Part shown: in pieces, positions 36,901 to 44,552 of the stretch
How positions within the stretch are numbered: the first letter of the stretch is position 1
Layout: the number at the start of each line of letters is the position of its first letter
Assembly (NCBI GenBank): GCA_028687935.1
Contig: JAQTZE010000010.1
Location: forward strand, 24,254-80,366
Reading direction: 5' to 3'
Origin: Sulfurimonas sp.
Lineage (GTDB): Bacteria > Campylobacterota > Campylobacteria > Campylobacterales > Sulfurimonadaceae
DNA length: 56,113 nt
The notes under the pieces: generated by a model
Told to the model about the DNA's origin: nothing
What the model saw: the letters and a program-made list of their open reading frames with translations, nothing else
The model's database searches: none
Translations under genes and position numbers: made by a program

Positions 36901-37055
36901 GAAGTGCGATAGGTTTGGAGCGACTCGCCCCTCTTGGCGCTGTTGCCATAGGTGGACTTATTGTTGGAACATTTTTAACACTTATCTTTATACCTCTGAT
37001 ATTTATCTGGAGTATGAAAGATAAAAAGCAAACTATTCAAGGAGAAACATTATGA
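33942..37055 (+). CDS. RND-family efflux pump
   Basis: 1037 residues, 12 TMs in the usual 1+5 / 1+5 arrangement with two large periplasmic loops. The TM4 proton-relay region has the acidic pair (LALGLLLDDTVVVMENIERH). The C-terminal half carries IKIRTRPVLMTAFAVTAGMI and GLERLAPLGAVAIGGL. Transported compounds cannot be inferred; the family includes drug, bile and solvent pumps. Length and motifs look intact. Confidence 0.94.
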   Translation: MNRSSSFVEKLLRRPSLIFAFLTLFIFFGIVGYTKINHKLFPDSNYPQIAVVVVQNGASAKSMASNIAVNIETELYTLNEVRRVYSTTIDEVSVINAEFEYSKNIDSAANDVTNALDKIKSQLPSSIKSPQIIKITAATAPVMTLALSSKESSISLENIRELAQTKLQRQLIKVDGVSNVEIFGGYKKEIQIIVDKQKLEAFHLSLPEVIAAISANNQDFAAGVIENETSRYLLKASLKKDTLQNLESLQITDALQLKDFAQVTLSHYDNSAEYFGNLKPSIALSIQRGEKSDILKTIANVEKEIEIFQNTYKNINFEVSDTQKDTIVQSTENMFEALRDAIIMSTIVVFFFLASFRQVLVVLVTIPIVYAATIALMWIVGIEFNVVTLTAIILALGLLLDDTVVVMENIERHYKEQGDDIENAVMHGTNEIMFADLSGTLTTMIALAPMLFIGGYPQTVFQPLVSTLLLALLASYIISITAVPLLSMKILAIKNRYILATEDYFHTIFGAMTDAMQNFFSSAVRLALESKKVAALYLVVLILLFITSVKGVMPTVGQELMPPMDTGGVKIAIKVDANLAIDKSREIVAQVDALLKKHGTILRVSSSIGSEAGVLSIGSGGGVDNILINASYVDRYQREESIWEIERKLRADIAKIENIKEFEVVDYGATALGSIRANLDVTLYAENLDALIKAGESVAAAMYKTQGILSVSQTWQADKSVYDLQIDEKMARSYGLSDADILSQVQTLLRGAVVSSYARENSVDYGIRVWVNAAQRNSLEEIYASKIVSKKSFVELRKIAKIQKVMEPTLITREGLEYTLNVYGYREKAAISHIMSSFEEQAKNIVLPAGVVMEQTGDIKQFTESAKRMIGAIAFAIILIFITLIALFNSIKISLMILVSIPLTIIGASWIMLILEYHTSMPAMMGFILLSGVIVNNAILLIHFALEKIQDGLSARAAMLESIKIRTRPVLMTAFAVTAGMIPVASGSAIGLERLAPLGAVAIGGLIVGTFLTLIFIPLIFIWSMKDKKQTIQGETL

Positions 37056-37687
37056 ATATACGAGACTTTTACATGTTTAAAAATCTCTCTGCAGATTTTA
37101 TTAAGATACTTGAGTCAAAGATTATCCAACATAAATATGACAAAGATTGTATTATCTTTTACAGCGGGGAGAGTTCACAAAACCTGCATATGCTTGTGCG
37201 CGGAACAGTTCGGCTCTATAAACACAATGCAAACGGGGAAGAGCTTGTGCTGCACTATTTCAAAAATCAGTCACTTATAGGGGAAATGGCTACTTTTGAA
37301 GGCATGCTTTACCCCGCAAACGCAGTAGCAGAGACGCACTGCGAGATATGGACGATAAAAAAAGAGGATTTTACACTTCTTTTGGAGTCAAACGCAGCGA
37401 TTGGACTGCAGATCATCACCTCAATGGGGATGAAAATCAAGATGCTTGAGAATAGTATTGACTTAAATATCTCAAAAAATTCTATGCAAAGAGTCGCTTC
37501 ATTGTTGCTCAATTCACTTGGAATGTTTAAAGAACACTCGAGAATAAAAATATCTGGCATCTTAAATATGACACCAGAAACTCTCTCACGCCGAATCCAA
37601 ACACTCAGCAAAGATGGAGCGATAGAACTTCATGGCAGAGAGATCAGCATCAAAGATCGTGAGAAGCTTCAAGGCTATCTTGACTAA
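37052..37687 (+). CDS. Crp/Fnr-family transcription regulator at the end of the efflux operon
   Basis: 211 residues. cNMP-binding-like beta roll (about 15-115; IIFYSGESSQNLHMLVRGTV, GEMATFEGMLYPANAVAET), dimer helix and winged HTH with recognition helix TPETLSRRIQTLSKDG. The ETLSR residues match FNR (E-x-x-S-R), which reads TTGA half-sites. It lacks the N-terminal four-cysteine cluster of FNR, so it does not sense O2 through an Fe-S cluster. It overlaps the pump stop by 4 bases, so it should be made whenever TetR is released. Its stop overlaps the stop of the opposing MIP18 gene. Confidence 0.9.
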   Translation: MNIRDFYMFKNLSADFIKILESKIIQHKYDKDCIIFYSGESSQNLHMLVRGTVRLYKHNANGEELVLHYFKNQSLIGEMATFEGMLYPANAVAETHCEIWTIKKEDFTLLLESNAAIGLQIITSMGMKIKMLENSIDLNISKNSMQRVASLLLNSLGMFKEHSRIKISGILNMTPETLSRRIQTLSKDGAIELHGREISIKDREKLQGYLD

Positions 37688-37998
37688 TACTGGCCGCTGC
37701 TGAGTTTTTGCTTGACCTCTTCGTCTGCCATGCTAATGTTCCACTCAGGTTCCCAGATTACTTCCACTTCTGCTTTTTGCGCTTGTGGCAGTTCTCGCAG
37801 CACTGCTTCTTCGACCCACTGCACTATCATCTGATGCAGGGGACAGGCTTTTGTGCTGAGTGTCATCGTAACCTTTATCTCAAAAGCTTCATTGCATACT
37901 GCATCATAGATGAGTCCCATCTCTACGAGGTTAAATCCGACTTCTGGATCATTTACAGTCGAGACCGCTTTGAATATTTCTTCTTTTGTGTACATCAT
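37684..37998 (-). CDS. MIP18/DUF59-family iron-sulphur assembly protein
   Basis: 104 residues. Family signatures: VNDPEVGFNLVEMGLIYD near the start and MTLSTKACPLHQMI with the conserved Cys. The C-terminus has WEPEWNISMADEEVKQKL. Such proteins (SufT/PaaD-like) help mature Fe-S or other metal centres. It follows a 12-TM protein and a DUF2249 protein with stop and start touching (TAA then ATG). DUF59 and DUF2249 often travel with NO-reducing or hemerythrin genes, consistent with the FNR-type box in front of this operon. Confidence 0.88.
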   Translation of the reverse strand: MMYTKEEIFKAVSTVNDPEVGFNLVEMGLIYDAVCNEAFEIKVTMTLSTKACPLHQMIVQWVEEAVLRELPQAQKAEVEVIWEPEWNISMADEEVKQKLSSGQY

Positions 37999-39231
37999 TT
38001 ATCCTTTAAAGTTCATCATAAAGAGTGTGTCTTTGATGAGTAAAAACGCAGTAGCAAGTAAAAATACTATACCTGCTTTGTAGAGTTGGGCTATATCAAA
38101 CGCAAGTGAAATCACAGTGATGCCAAAGCCAAGTGTGTGAAATGCAAAGAGCAGTGCAGAGCTTCTGAGTGGAACCATATCGCCTAGCATTGGGACTTTT
38201 TGTTTGCCAACGAGTGGCGAAAACTTCTCAAACCAGATAAGAAAAGGGATGATTTTGTAAAAATGTCCGATGATAAGTGAGGTTAAAACTCCATAAAAAA
38301 GGACAAAACCCAGTAAAATCATATATTTTTCATACCCGCTGAGGAGATAGAGTACCCCAAGCAACAAACTCAAAACAAGAGAGAGTGAGAAGAACATCAT
38401 AAAGTAATAGTAGATATCTTTTTTGACTCTTGCGCGCGTTGTGTAGATGAGATAAAGCTCATAGGTGTAGAGAAAAAACGCAATAAGCAAACAGAGATAT
38501 GCCAACTCACGTAAAAAAATGAAAGAATACTCTCCAACAGATATCAAAACGATAGCTAAACCAAGAAAGTAAAGAGCGTATTTGAGATACTTTTTGTCAA
38601 AAGAGTGTGAGAGCCAAAACATCGGTATCAGGATGTAACTCATGCCGACAATAGTAAATCCGACATAGCCGTAAAAAACAAGATAGATATGGATATGAAG
38701 GAGTTTTGTAGTGTCCACATCGATAAAACCGCCATAAGTAAAAGCCATAATCAAACCAACAATAACACCAAAAAGTAAAAAGATGTTTGCAAGCAAAACG
38801 CTATAAAAAGAGAAGTTCAAGCGTTTTGCTTTTGCGATAGTAAGAAAAGTCTCTGCTAAAAATATCAAAAAAGAGATAAAGACGATAATGCCGCCAAAAG
38901 ATAAAAGTATCGGCGCGCTGTAAAAGCCAAAGACCATCAAGAGTGTTCCGACTAAAAGCAGAGGAAAGATGGCGTAATAAAGCTCGACTGCAAAATGTTC
39001 GACTTCAAGCACGACGGGTACTAGCTGAGCCATAGCGCCAAAGATACTCATCATCACAAAGCCTAATAAAAAGAGATGAACATAAGAGAGAACTTCACCA
39101 CTTTGTGAGTTTATGAGCTCTATATCAAAGTCAAACAAAAAGAGCAGAGCAAAGAAATAGACCACGACACCTGTAAATATAAAAGGGGCAATAAGTCTAA
39201 AAGGTGGTGCAAACTGCTGAGAGATATTCAT
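37999..39231 (-). CDS. Polytopic membrane protein with conserved histidines (NnrS / haem-copper-oxidase-like)
   Basis: 410 residues with about 12 hydrophobic helices and little else. Membrane histidines recur in patterns that recall haem-binding helices: YVHLFLLGFVMMSIFGAMAQ, KLLHIHIYLVFYGYVGF and LIIGHFYKIIPF. NnrS and small haem-copper-oxidase-like proteins share the size, topology and HxxxLGF feature; both are linked to NO metabolism. It lacks the full His set of a true oxidase subunit I (no HPEVY-type motif). It sits between the DUF2249 and MIP18 genes in an operon with an FNR-type box. Function is inferred from context; the family call is tentative. Confidence 0.65.
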   Translation of the reverse strand: MNISQQFAPPFRLIAPFIFTGVVVYFFALLFLFDFDIELINSQSGEVLSYVHLFLLGFVMMSIFGAMAQLVPVVLEVEHFAVELYYAIFPLLLVGTLLMVFGFYSAPILLSFGGIIVFISFLIFLAETFLTIAKAKRLNFSFYSVLLANIFLLFGVIVGLIMAFTYGGFIDVDTTKLLHIHIYLVFYGYVGFTIVGMSYILIPMFWLSHSFDKKYLKYALYFLGLAIVLISVGEYSFIFLRELAYLCLLIAFFLYTYELYLIYTTRARVKKDIYYYFMMFFSLSLVLSLLLGVLYLLSGYEKYMILLGFVLFYGVLTSLIIGHFYKIIPFLIWFEKFSPLVGKQKVPMLGDMVPLRSSALLFAFHTLGFGITVISLAFDIAQLYKAGIVFLLATAFLLIKDTLFMMNFKG

Positions 39232-39236
39232 TGTAT

Positions 39237-39566
39237 TTAGCCGTTACAGCTGTTTTGGCTAAAGTCAGTTGTTGCTTGTGCGAGATGCTTTTTACTAAAG
39301 AGTACCTGCACGCGTCCATCATCGAGATCTGTGACTTCATAGTCAAATTCTGCTTCGATTTTTGGGAAAAGTCCCCCTGGAGATTTGTGGTTTATCATGA
39401 TGAGTTTGCTGTTGGCATCGAGGAGTTGTAGACCAACCATTGCGTTTACCATAGGTTCGGGTGGAGGAGTGGCACTTGTGTCAAAACTATAAAATTTTAT
39501 GCCGTCTTTTAACTCTTCAAAAAACGCAACTGTTGCACCTTGGACTTCTATTTGATGTTTTTGCAT
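39237..39566 (-). CDS. DUF2249-like protein
   Basis: 109 residues from ATG 39566 (AAGGA seven bases upstream); a longer frame to 39605 would start inside the promoter. The central part (NAMVGLQLLDANSKLIMINH, then SPGGLFPKIEAEF and DYEVTDLDDGRVQVLFSKK) follows the DUF2249 pattern, a TusA-like fold frequently found beside hemerythrin, DUF59 and NO-reductase genes. A single Cys lies near the C-terminus. It starts the 39237-37684 operon, five bases before the 12-TM gene. Moderate confidence in the family. Confidence 0.7.
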   Translation of the reverse strand: MQKHQIEVQGATVAFFEELKDGIKFYSFDTSATPPPEPMVNAMVGLQLLDANSKLIMINHKSPGGLFPKIEAEFDYEVTDLDDGRVQVLFSKKHLAQATTDFSQNSCNG

Positions 39567-39622
39567 GATATATTCCTTGTCATAGATTTGTGCAAGTGTA
39601 TACAATTACACGTGACAAAACA

Positions 39623-39636
39623 TTGACAAATATCAA
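39623..39636 (-). promoter_or_regulatory. FNR-type box of the DUF2249/12-TM/MIP18 operon
   Basis: TTGACAAATATCAA on the plus strand (TTGATATTTGTCAA on the minus): both half-sites present with a 4-base centre, midpoint 39629.5. On the minus strand TATACA (39602-39597) is a possible -10, placing the box at about -40. The DUF2249 start is 57 bases beyond the box. Confidence 0.65.
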
Positions 39637-39648
39637 GTTAGCATAATT

Positions 39649-39930
39649 TTATGCGTTGAGAGATTCACCCTTCTTCTTTTCTATCTCAGCTTGATGCACA
39701 GCCATCTCTACACGGATTTCATCGATGATATAGGGTGGAACATTCTCACTTTTACTCCATCTTACTTCATCAATATGTCCGCCGTAATCACTTCCAAAAT
39801 CTTCGACTTTTTGCGAGTATGTATCGAGATCATGGCAGATGGCAACTCTGCCATCCATTGTGTCTGTGAGTTCTATAAACCACTGACCATTTGAATCTAT
39901 ATTAATGATGGATTCGAAAATAACGCTCAT
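39649..39930 (-). CDS. Small hypothetical protein at the end of the nap operon
   Basis: 93 residues, soluble, beta-strands then a helical C-terminus (YIIDEIRVEMAVHQAEIEKK). It starts 2 bases after napD, so it is made with the nap genes. One Cys in GRVAICHDLDTY. I do not recognise the family; a role linked to nitrate reductase is only suggested by position. Confidence 0.72.
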   Translation of the reverse strand: MSVIFESIINIDSNGQWFIELTDTMDGRVAICHDLDTYSQKVEDFGSDYGGHIDEVRWSKSENVPPYIIDEIRVEMAVHQAEIEKKKGESLNA

Positions 39931-39932
39931 AA

Positions 39933-40322
39933 CTACTCTTTATGCGTTTTATCGAAAGTATTGGCAAAACCTTCGAGATCTTTTTTCTTCAAGTCGCCGT
40001 TATAGACGATATCTTCAGCACGAATATTGTCATCATTGAGCATTTTAGGGACAACATCGCTGTTGTTTATCACTTCCATATGAGCATCAAGTTCATCTTC
40101 ACTGTATGCCATCTGCATATCAGCAGACATGACAAAAGGGATAGCTTCGATGACTCTGAGTTTTTTGAGCTCCTCTTCAACGCCTTCGCCTTCGATAGTG
40201 ATAATGATACGTCCTTTTTCATCATGAAAATGGTAGTCACACGCTTCACAATTTTTGAGGCTCTCTACAACTGCATCGATATGTTTTGGTAATGTCTGAA
40301 CGACTATGCTTGAAATATTCAT
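39933..40322 (-). CDS. napD: NapD chaperone of nitrate reductase NapA
   Basis: 129 residues. NapD binds the twin-arginine signal of NapA and delays export until the molybdenum cofactor is in place. The ferredoxin-like fold is visible in the first ~85 residues (NISSIVVQTLPKHIDAVVES, DEKGRIIITIEGEGVEEELK). The C-terminal extension of about 45 acidic residues is typical of Campylobacterota NapD. It is separated from the NapF/NapL end of the operon by the PAS gene. Confidence 0.88.
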   Translation of the reverse strand: MNISSIVVQTLPKHIDAVVESLKNCEACDYHFHDEKGRIIITIEGEGVEEELKKLRVIEAIPFVMSADMQMAYSEDELDAHMEVINNSDVVPKMLNDDNIRAEDIVYNGDLKKKDLEGFANTFDKTHKE

Positions 40323-40343
40323 TTTATTTTCCTTTGTATGTGA

Positions 40344-40787
40344 TTAGATATAAGCGATTATTCTTGTTTTTTCACCATTATCTTGACGAATTTTGTCGTA
40401 AAGTTTTTGATGCTCGAGTTTTTGCTCAAAAGTTATAGGTGTTCTAAGAGATTTATACTCCACCAAAACGCCATCTTTGTAAACGCCAGAGATAAGTGCA
40501 TGTACCCAGTAAAAACCTTTGTCTTTACGGAGGTTTTTCACGATACCGCTCCATTGTTTTTCTTGCTGCAGAGTATGCCACAACTCTTTAAAAACAGAGC
40601 TTGGCATATCAGGATGTCGCACGAGATTGTGAGAATGTCCCAAAATTTCGGACTCGCTGTAGCCACTAATAGCACAAAAAGTCTCATTTGCATAGGTGAT
40701 GACACCCTTCAAATCTGTACGTGATATGATAAGTTCGTCCTCAGGGACGACAGTCTCTACCAAAAATTCTGATTCATTGTATTGCAT
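40344..40787 (-). CDS. Aer-like PAS-domain protein inside the nap operon
   Basis: 147 residues, a single PAS domain with no output domain. It follows E. coli Aer closely: DLKGVITYANETFCAISGYS, NLVRHPDMPSSVFKELWHTL and WSGIVKNLRKDKGFYWVHA. The Arg-His-x-Asp-Met-Pro and Trp residues match positions used by Aer to hold FAD. In Campylobacterota such stand-alone PAS proteins (CetB type) pair with separate receptor proteins for energy taxis. It starts 9 bases after napL with a good site (GAGGTGAGAG), so it is part of the nap transcript; this suggests taxis tied to nitrate respiration. Confidence 0.88.
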   Translation of the reverse strand: MQYNESEFLVETVVPEDELIISRTDLKGVITYANETFCAISGYSESEILGHSHNLVRHPDMPSSVFKELWHTLQQEKQWSGIVKNLRKDKGFYWVHALISGVYKDGVLVEYKSLRTPITFEQKLEHQKLYDKIRQDNGEKTRIIAYI

Positions 40788-40796
40788 CTCTCACCT

Positions 40797-41744
40797 CTAT
40801 TTGATTTTGTAAAGATTGATGATCTTATCATCACTGCCGACTAAAAACTCATTTTCATTTAAAAAGAGTATGTTTGTAGGCGTCATCTTGATACCGCCAA
40901 AACGCGCGATATCTTTTTGTGTTGTTCTCTCAAAAAGTGTAATATTATTGTGCTCATCACTCGAATAAGCAACAAACGCAGCGCTTGGTGAGAGTCCAAC
41001 AGTGTAGATAAGAAAACCCGATGTTTTGTAGTAGGCTGTATTTTTCTTTGTATCGTAGACGACAGCACGTCTATCTTGTCCTGCACTTACGATGATTGCG
41101 TTTGCGACTTGTACCTGAAAAACATTGTCAAGGTTCTGACCTTTGAGTGTTTTGAGGAGTTTTGCATCCCCGACACGAAGAATCTTCAAGCTTCCACTCT
41201 CATCCGCCACAACGACTTCATCTTTTTTCTCATTGAGGGCAAAGTTTGAAAACTTTGATCCGGAGACTTGTTCTTGATAGAGGAGCTCTTGTTTTTGTAA
41301 GTCGTAGAGAATAATTTCATTACTCAAAAGCGCCAAAAGTACTCTCTTCTCGTCGATAAATTTTGCTTTGGCAATAGAAAGCATATCGCTCGAAGTGATA
41401 AGAAGCTGCGTTTTATTGTTTTGGTGGATATAAAGCTGTGCAAAGCCTGACTCGCCTTGAGCAAGAATGAGAATTTTATCTTTCATCACGTCAACAGAAT
41501 AGATCTTTGCGTTTATAATATCACCCATAAAATCTGTTATCTTCGCTACTTCTATTTTGGAGATACGCTCTTTTGTTTGCAGATCAAAGATATCTACACA
41601 GCTCGCTTCTGTAGCAGCATAGAGTTTTGCATCATGGACAACGATATCTCGCACACCCGCACTAGCGATAAAACTCGCCTCAGGCATACGAATATTTGCT
41701 CCAAAGAGAGATGTCACAAAAAATAAAAGTATAAACAGTCTCAT
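40797..41744 (-). CDS. napL: NapL-like periplasmic beta-propeller protein
   Basis: 315 residues from ATG 41744, which overlaps the napF stop as ATGA; the frame extends upstream into napF but without support. Signal peptide (MRLFILLFFVTSLFGA), then WD40-like blade repeats (VRDIVVHDAKLYAATEASCV, KDEVVVADESGSLKILRVGD, AIIVSAGQDRRAVVYDTKKN). NapL is an accessory nap gene known from Campylobacterota such as Wolinella; its precise role is unclear. The gene position after napF agrees. Confidence 0.85.
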   Translation of the reverse strand: MRLFILLFFVTSLFGANIRMPEASFIASAGVRDIVVHDAKLYAATEASCVDIFDLQTKERISKIEVAKITDFMGDIINAKIYSVDVMKDKILILAQGESGFAQLYIHQNNKTQLLITSSDMLSIAKAKFIDEKRVLLALLSNEIILYDLQKQELLYQEQVSGSKFSNFALNEKKDEVVVADESGSLKILRVGDAKLLKTLKGQNLDNVFQVQVANAIIVSAGQDRRAVVYDTKKNTAYYKTSGFLIYTVGLSPSAAFVAYSSDEHNNITLFERTTQKDIARFGGIKMTPTNILFLNENEFLVGSDDKIINLYKIK

Positions 41745-42232
41745 GAGAGCGCCTTTATATCTATAGCATAGCTTGGACATCTGCTGATGCAAAAGCCACA
41801 AGCGGTACATTTGGATGGATCGATGATGGGCATAAACATAGCCCGAAACTCTATAGCATCTTCCAAACATGGATCTTTACACGAAAAACACATCACACCA
41901 CTCCAACTCATACAGGTTGCTTGGTTGATAAACACATCTGCTACTATGCGCTTTTTTTCTTCGAGTTTTAAAACATCAAACTCACAAGCAAGGGCACAGT
42001 CGTCACAATAGGTACAGCCGCTTTTTGAAAAATCCAAATAAGGTGTTTTATCGGCACCGATGATAATAATCTTCTCTTGGCACAAGGTGGCACATTTGCC
42101 ATCGCACTTTTGACACTCTGTATCAAAGGCAGCATTATCACCAAAATAAGGTGGTCTAATAAGGAAACTCTCTTGCTCTTTAGGCGCTTTAAACGCAGCA
42201 GCAAGAGAGCCGAAAAGCTCTCTTCTATCCAT
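41741..42232 (-). CDS. napF: NapF-type ferredoxin
   Basis: 163 residues. Cys clusters for several [4Fe-4S] centres: CQKCDGKCATLC, CTYCDDCALACEF, CFSCKDPCLEDA and CTACGFCISRCP. A cytoplasmic iron-sulphur protein thought to help NapA maturation or electron supply. 5 bases after napB, and it overlaps napL by 4. Confidence 0.92.
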   Translation of the reverse strand: MDRRELFGSLAAAFKAPKEQESFLIRPPYFGDNAAFDTECQKCDGKCATLCQEKIIIIGADKTPYLDFSKSGCTYCDDCALACEFDVLKLEEKKRIVADVFINQATCMSWSGVMCFSCKDPCLEDAIEFRAMFMPIIDPSKCTACGFCISRCPSYAIDIKALS

Positions 42233-42237
42233 TGCGT

Positions 42238-42927
42238 TTAGTGGTGTCCGCCATCTAAAAGACCAGCAGGTGAGTTGAGGTTTTCTAAATCTACTTCACT
42301 CACTTTTGCACCATCACCTTTGATAGTTTGGAGACCATCTGTGAGTTTTGTACCACTCCAGCTTGATTTTTCTGCACCATCTTTAGCAGTATAATCAGGT
42401 GTAAAGTTGTTTTTCACAAGTTGCCCGTCACTTTGAGGCGCGTGGCACTGAGAACAGTTAAATCTAGCCCCAGCAAGTGTATCCATTTTTTTGATAGATA
42501 TCTCGTTTTTCATCGTATCCGCAGGCGCTTTAAATGTTTTACCATCATAGCTAGGCTGAGGTCTGAAGTCTGTGAAGTGTGATACAGGAATAGGTGTCGC
42601 ACCCATATCTGCAGCTACTTCAGGCATGTGACAGCTGACGCACTGATTGTCATTGATCGTAATAGGAAGCATCCCTTCCGTATCATGTGGAATCATTGGC
42701 GGCGCATCTTGAAATGCTCTTTGAATCTTTGTGCTCTCACCTGGAGCTTTCGATCCATAGTTTGTCTTAGAACTGAGTGTATCACTCTCTTTGTTGATGT
42801 CAGTTTTACGTAAACCGAGTGACTCTTCAGAGATACTTGGAGTTGCAGTATTCGCTGCGTTTATGGAGCCGACTAACAAGAGTGTTGCAGCACCAAAGGC
42901 AATTGTTATCTTAGTTATTGTTTTCAT
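42238..42927 (-). CDS. napB: NapB, dihaem cytochrome c subunit of periplasmic nitrate reductase
   Basis: 229 residues. Signal peptide (ends INAANTA), then two haem motifs CVSCH and CSQCH with conserved spacing residues (MIPHDTEGMLPI before the first; FNCSQCHAPQSDGQLVKN at the second). Passes electrons to NapA. Longer than many NapB proteins owing to a polar, Ser/Thr-rich N-terminal part and a C-terminal tail. Overlaps napH by 17 bases. Confidence 0.95.
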   Translation of the reverse strand: MKTITKITIAFGAATLLLVGSINAANTATPSISEESLGLRKTDINKESDTLSSKTNYGSKAPGESTKIQRAFQDAPPMIPHDTEGMLPITINDNQCVSCHMPEVAADMGATPIPVSHFTDFRPQPSYDGKTFKAPADTMKNEISIKKMDTLAGARFNCSQCHAPQSDGQLVKNNFTPDYTAKDGAEKSSWSGTKLTDGLQTIKGDGAKVSEVDLENLNSPAGLLDGGHH

Positions 42928-43759
42928 TTTTTTCTCCCATTTTTTTATTCTGTGCTAGTTTTCTGAGTGAAAATCCTAAAGCATCATCATCACACACTTC
43001 TATGCATCTCGCACAGTTTGTACACTCCCCTGAGAGTACCGGTAAACTTTCTTTACCAATCATGTGAAGTACCTGATGCTCAGGACAAACCACTTTACAT
43101 TTCATACACAAAGTACAATTTTCTTCCGTATGTTGTACTCTTATAAGGCTGAAGTTGCCCACTAAAGCGTAAAACCCGCCAAGAGGACATACATGCCCAC
43201 ACCATCCGTTTTTTAGAACAAACAGATCAAAAAGGAAGATGATAAGCATTGCTGCCCACCCAAATCCTAGTCCAAAAATAATTCCTCTATGCACCATAGA
43301 GATCGGAGAGATAAACTCAAACGCAGTGACTCCCATAATAAATGAAAGTATCAAGCTCAGAGCCAAAACCCAGTATCTCATCTTTCTCGGTACTGATTGT
43401 CTACTTGGTAATTTGTCAATTTGAAGTTTTCTTCTTAAATAGTTGGCTGCATCTGTAATCATATTGACAGGACAGACCCAACTACAAAAAACACGTCCAC
43501 CCACTATAAGATAAAAAGTAGCGATAATCACTGCTCCTATCAGTAAGTTTGTAGCCAAAAGTGCCCCAGCTGCAAGCATTTGTAAAGCAGCATAAGGATC
43601 ACTCAGTGGCACTACACCAAAAACAAGTGAAGAGCTGAGATCACCCTGCAGGATTTTCCATCCCCAGGCATTTGCACTAAAATAGAGAAAGAGCAAACTT
43701 ATCTGTGTCACTCTTCTTAAGATGAGGTATCTATAATTATTCCATAGCGTTTTCATCAA
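42911..43759 (-). CDS. napH: NapH, membrane quinol dehydrogenase subunit
   Basis: 282 residues. About four TMs, a CSWVCPVNM and CGHVCPLGG pair in loops, and two C-terminal [4Fe-4S] motifs (CTLCMKCKVVCP, CTNCARCIEVCD). With NapG it oxidises menaquinol and feeds NapB/NapA in species lacking NapC, as here. Overlaps napG by 4 bases. Confidence 0.95.
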   Translation of the reverse strand: MMKTLWNNYRYLILRRVTQISLLFLYFSANAWGWKILQGDLSSSLVFGVVPLSDPYAALQMLAAGALLATNLLIGAVIIATFYLIVGGRVFCSWVCPVNMITDAANYLRRKLQIDKLPSRQSVPRKMRYWVLALSLILSFIMGVTAFEFISPISMVHRGIIFGLGFGWAAMLIIFLFDLFVLKNGWCGHVCPLGGFYALVGNFSLIRVQHTEENCTLCMKCKVVCPEHQVLHMIGKESLPVLSGECTNCARCIEVCDDDALGFSLRKLAQNKKMGEKNENNN

Positions 43760-44544
43760 TATAAGTCCTCATTACTATTTAAAGAATCAACAGCTTTTTC
43801 TTTACTAAGCTCGGTAGTCGTTGTTTTTGATGTTGCGTTTTCGAGGCGTTTTTCATCCTCTTTATCCCAACCTTTGATATAGTAATCACCTGCACGTCCA
43901 AGAGCAACTTCTCTTGGAAGTATGAAGATAGAGGCTTTTTCTGTGACACAGGCTTTTTCACATAGCCCACATCCAGTACAAAAGTCACTATCAACGACAG
44001 GCTTCATAAAAGCATGTTTCCCCGTACGCTCATTTTTTGAATACTCGATCGTGATAGCTTGTCCCAAAAGAGGACAGGCTCTGTAGCAAGCATCACACTG
44101 TATACCCCAAAACGCAATACAGTTTTTAGAATCGACAACAGCGACACCCATATCTGCGATATTGATATCAAGTTTGCCATCCGTTGTGACGCTTGCTTGG
44201 TTGAGTGCTCCGGTTGGACAAACAGGAACACAAGGAATATCTGGACACATATAACAAGGCATCTCTCTTGGTATAAAAAACGGTGTTCCAAGAGGTTTGT
44301 TGTCACCTGGTTTTGCAAGTACGAGTGTATCATAAGGACAAGCTTCAACACAAAGCCCACATTTGATACAGGTAGCGAGAAAATCCTCTTCCTTTATGGC
44401 GCCCGGTGGACGTAGTAATAGTGATGAAGCAGTCGCTTCATCAAGATAAGCACTCCAAACAAGCCCACCCATAGCAGCGAGCCCTGCGGCTCTTGCCATG
44501 GTTAGGATAAATTTTCTTCTCTCACTCATTGCTTGCGTTTTCAT
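43756..44544 (-). CDS. napG: NapG, periplasmic ferredoxin-type quinol dehydrogenase subunit
   Basis: 262 residues. A twin-arginine-like N-terminus (SERRKFILTMARAAGLAAMG) and four [4Fe-4S] clusters: CIKCGLCVEACP, CYMCPDIPCVPVCP, CDACYRACPL and CTGCGLCEKACV. Works with NapH. The C-terminal tail is charged. 8 bases after napA. Confidence 0.95.
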   Translation of the reverse strand: MKTQAMSERRKFILTMARAAGLAAMGGLVWSAYLDEATASSLLLRPPGAIKEEDFLATCIKCGLCVEACPYDTLVLAKPGDNKPLGTPFFIPREMPCYMCPDIPCVPVCPTGALNQASVTTDGKLDINIADMGVAVVDSKNCIAFWGIQCDACYRACPLLGQAITIEYSKNERTGKHAFMKPVVDSDFCTGCGLCEKACVTEKASIFILPREVALGRAGDYYIKGWDKEDEKRLENATSKTTTTELSKEKAVDSLNSNEDLY

Positions 44545-44552
44545 AATCTCTT

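Noticed and set aside
41745..41870. Upstream extension of napL into napF
   Set aside because: The signal peptide begins at ATG 41744, which overlaps the napF stop as ATGA, a typical coupled start; the extension has no site.
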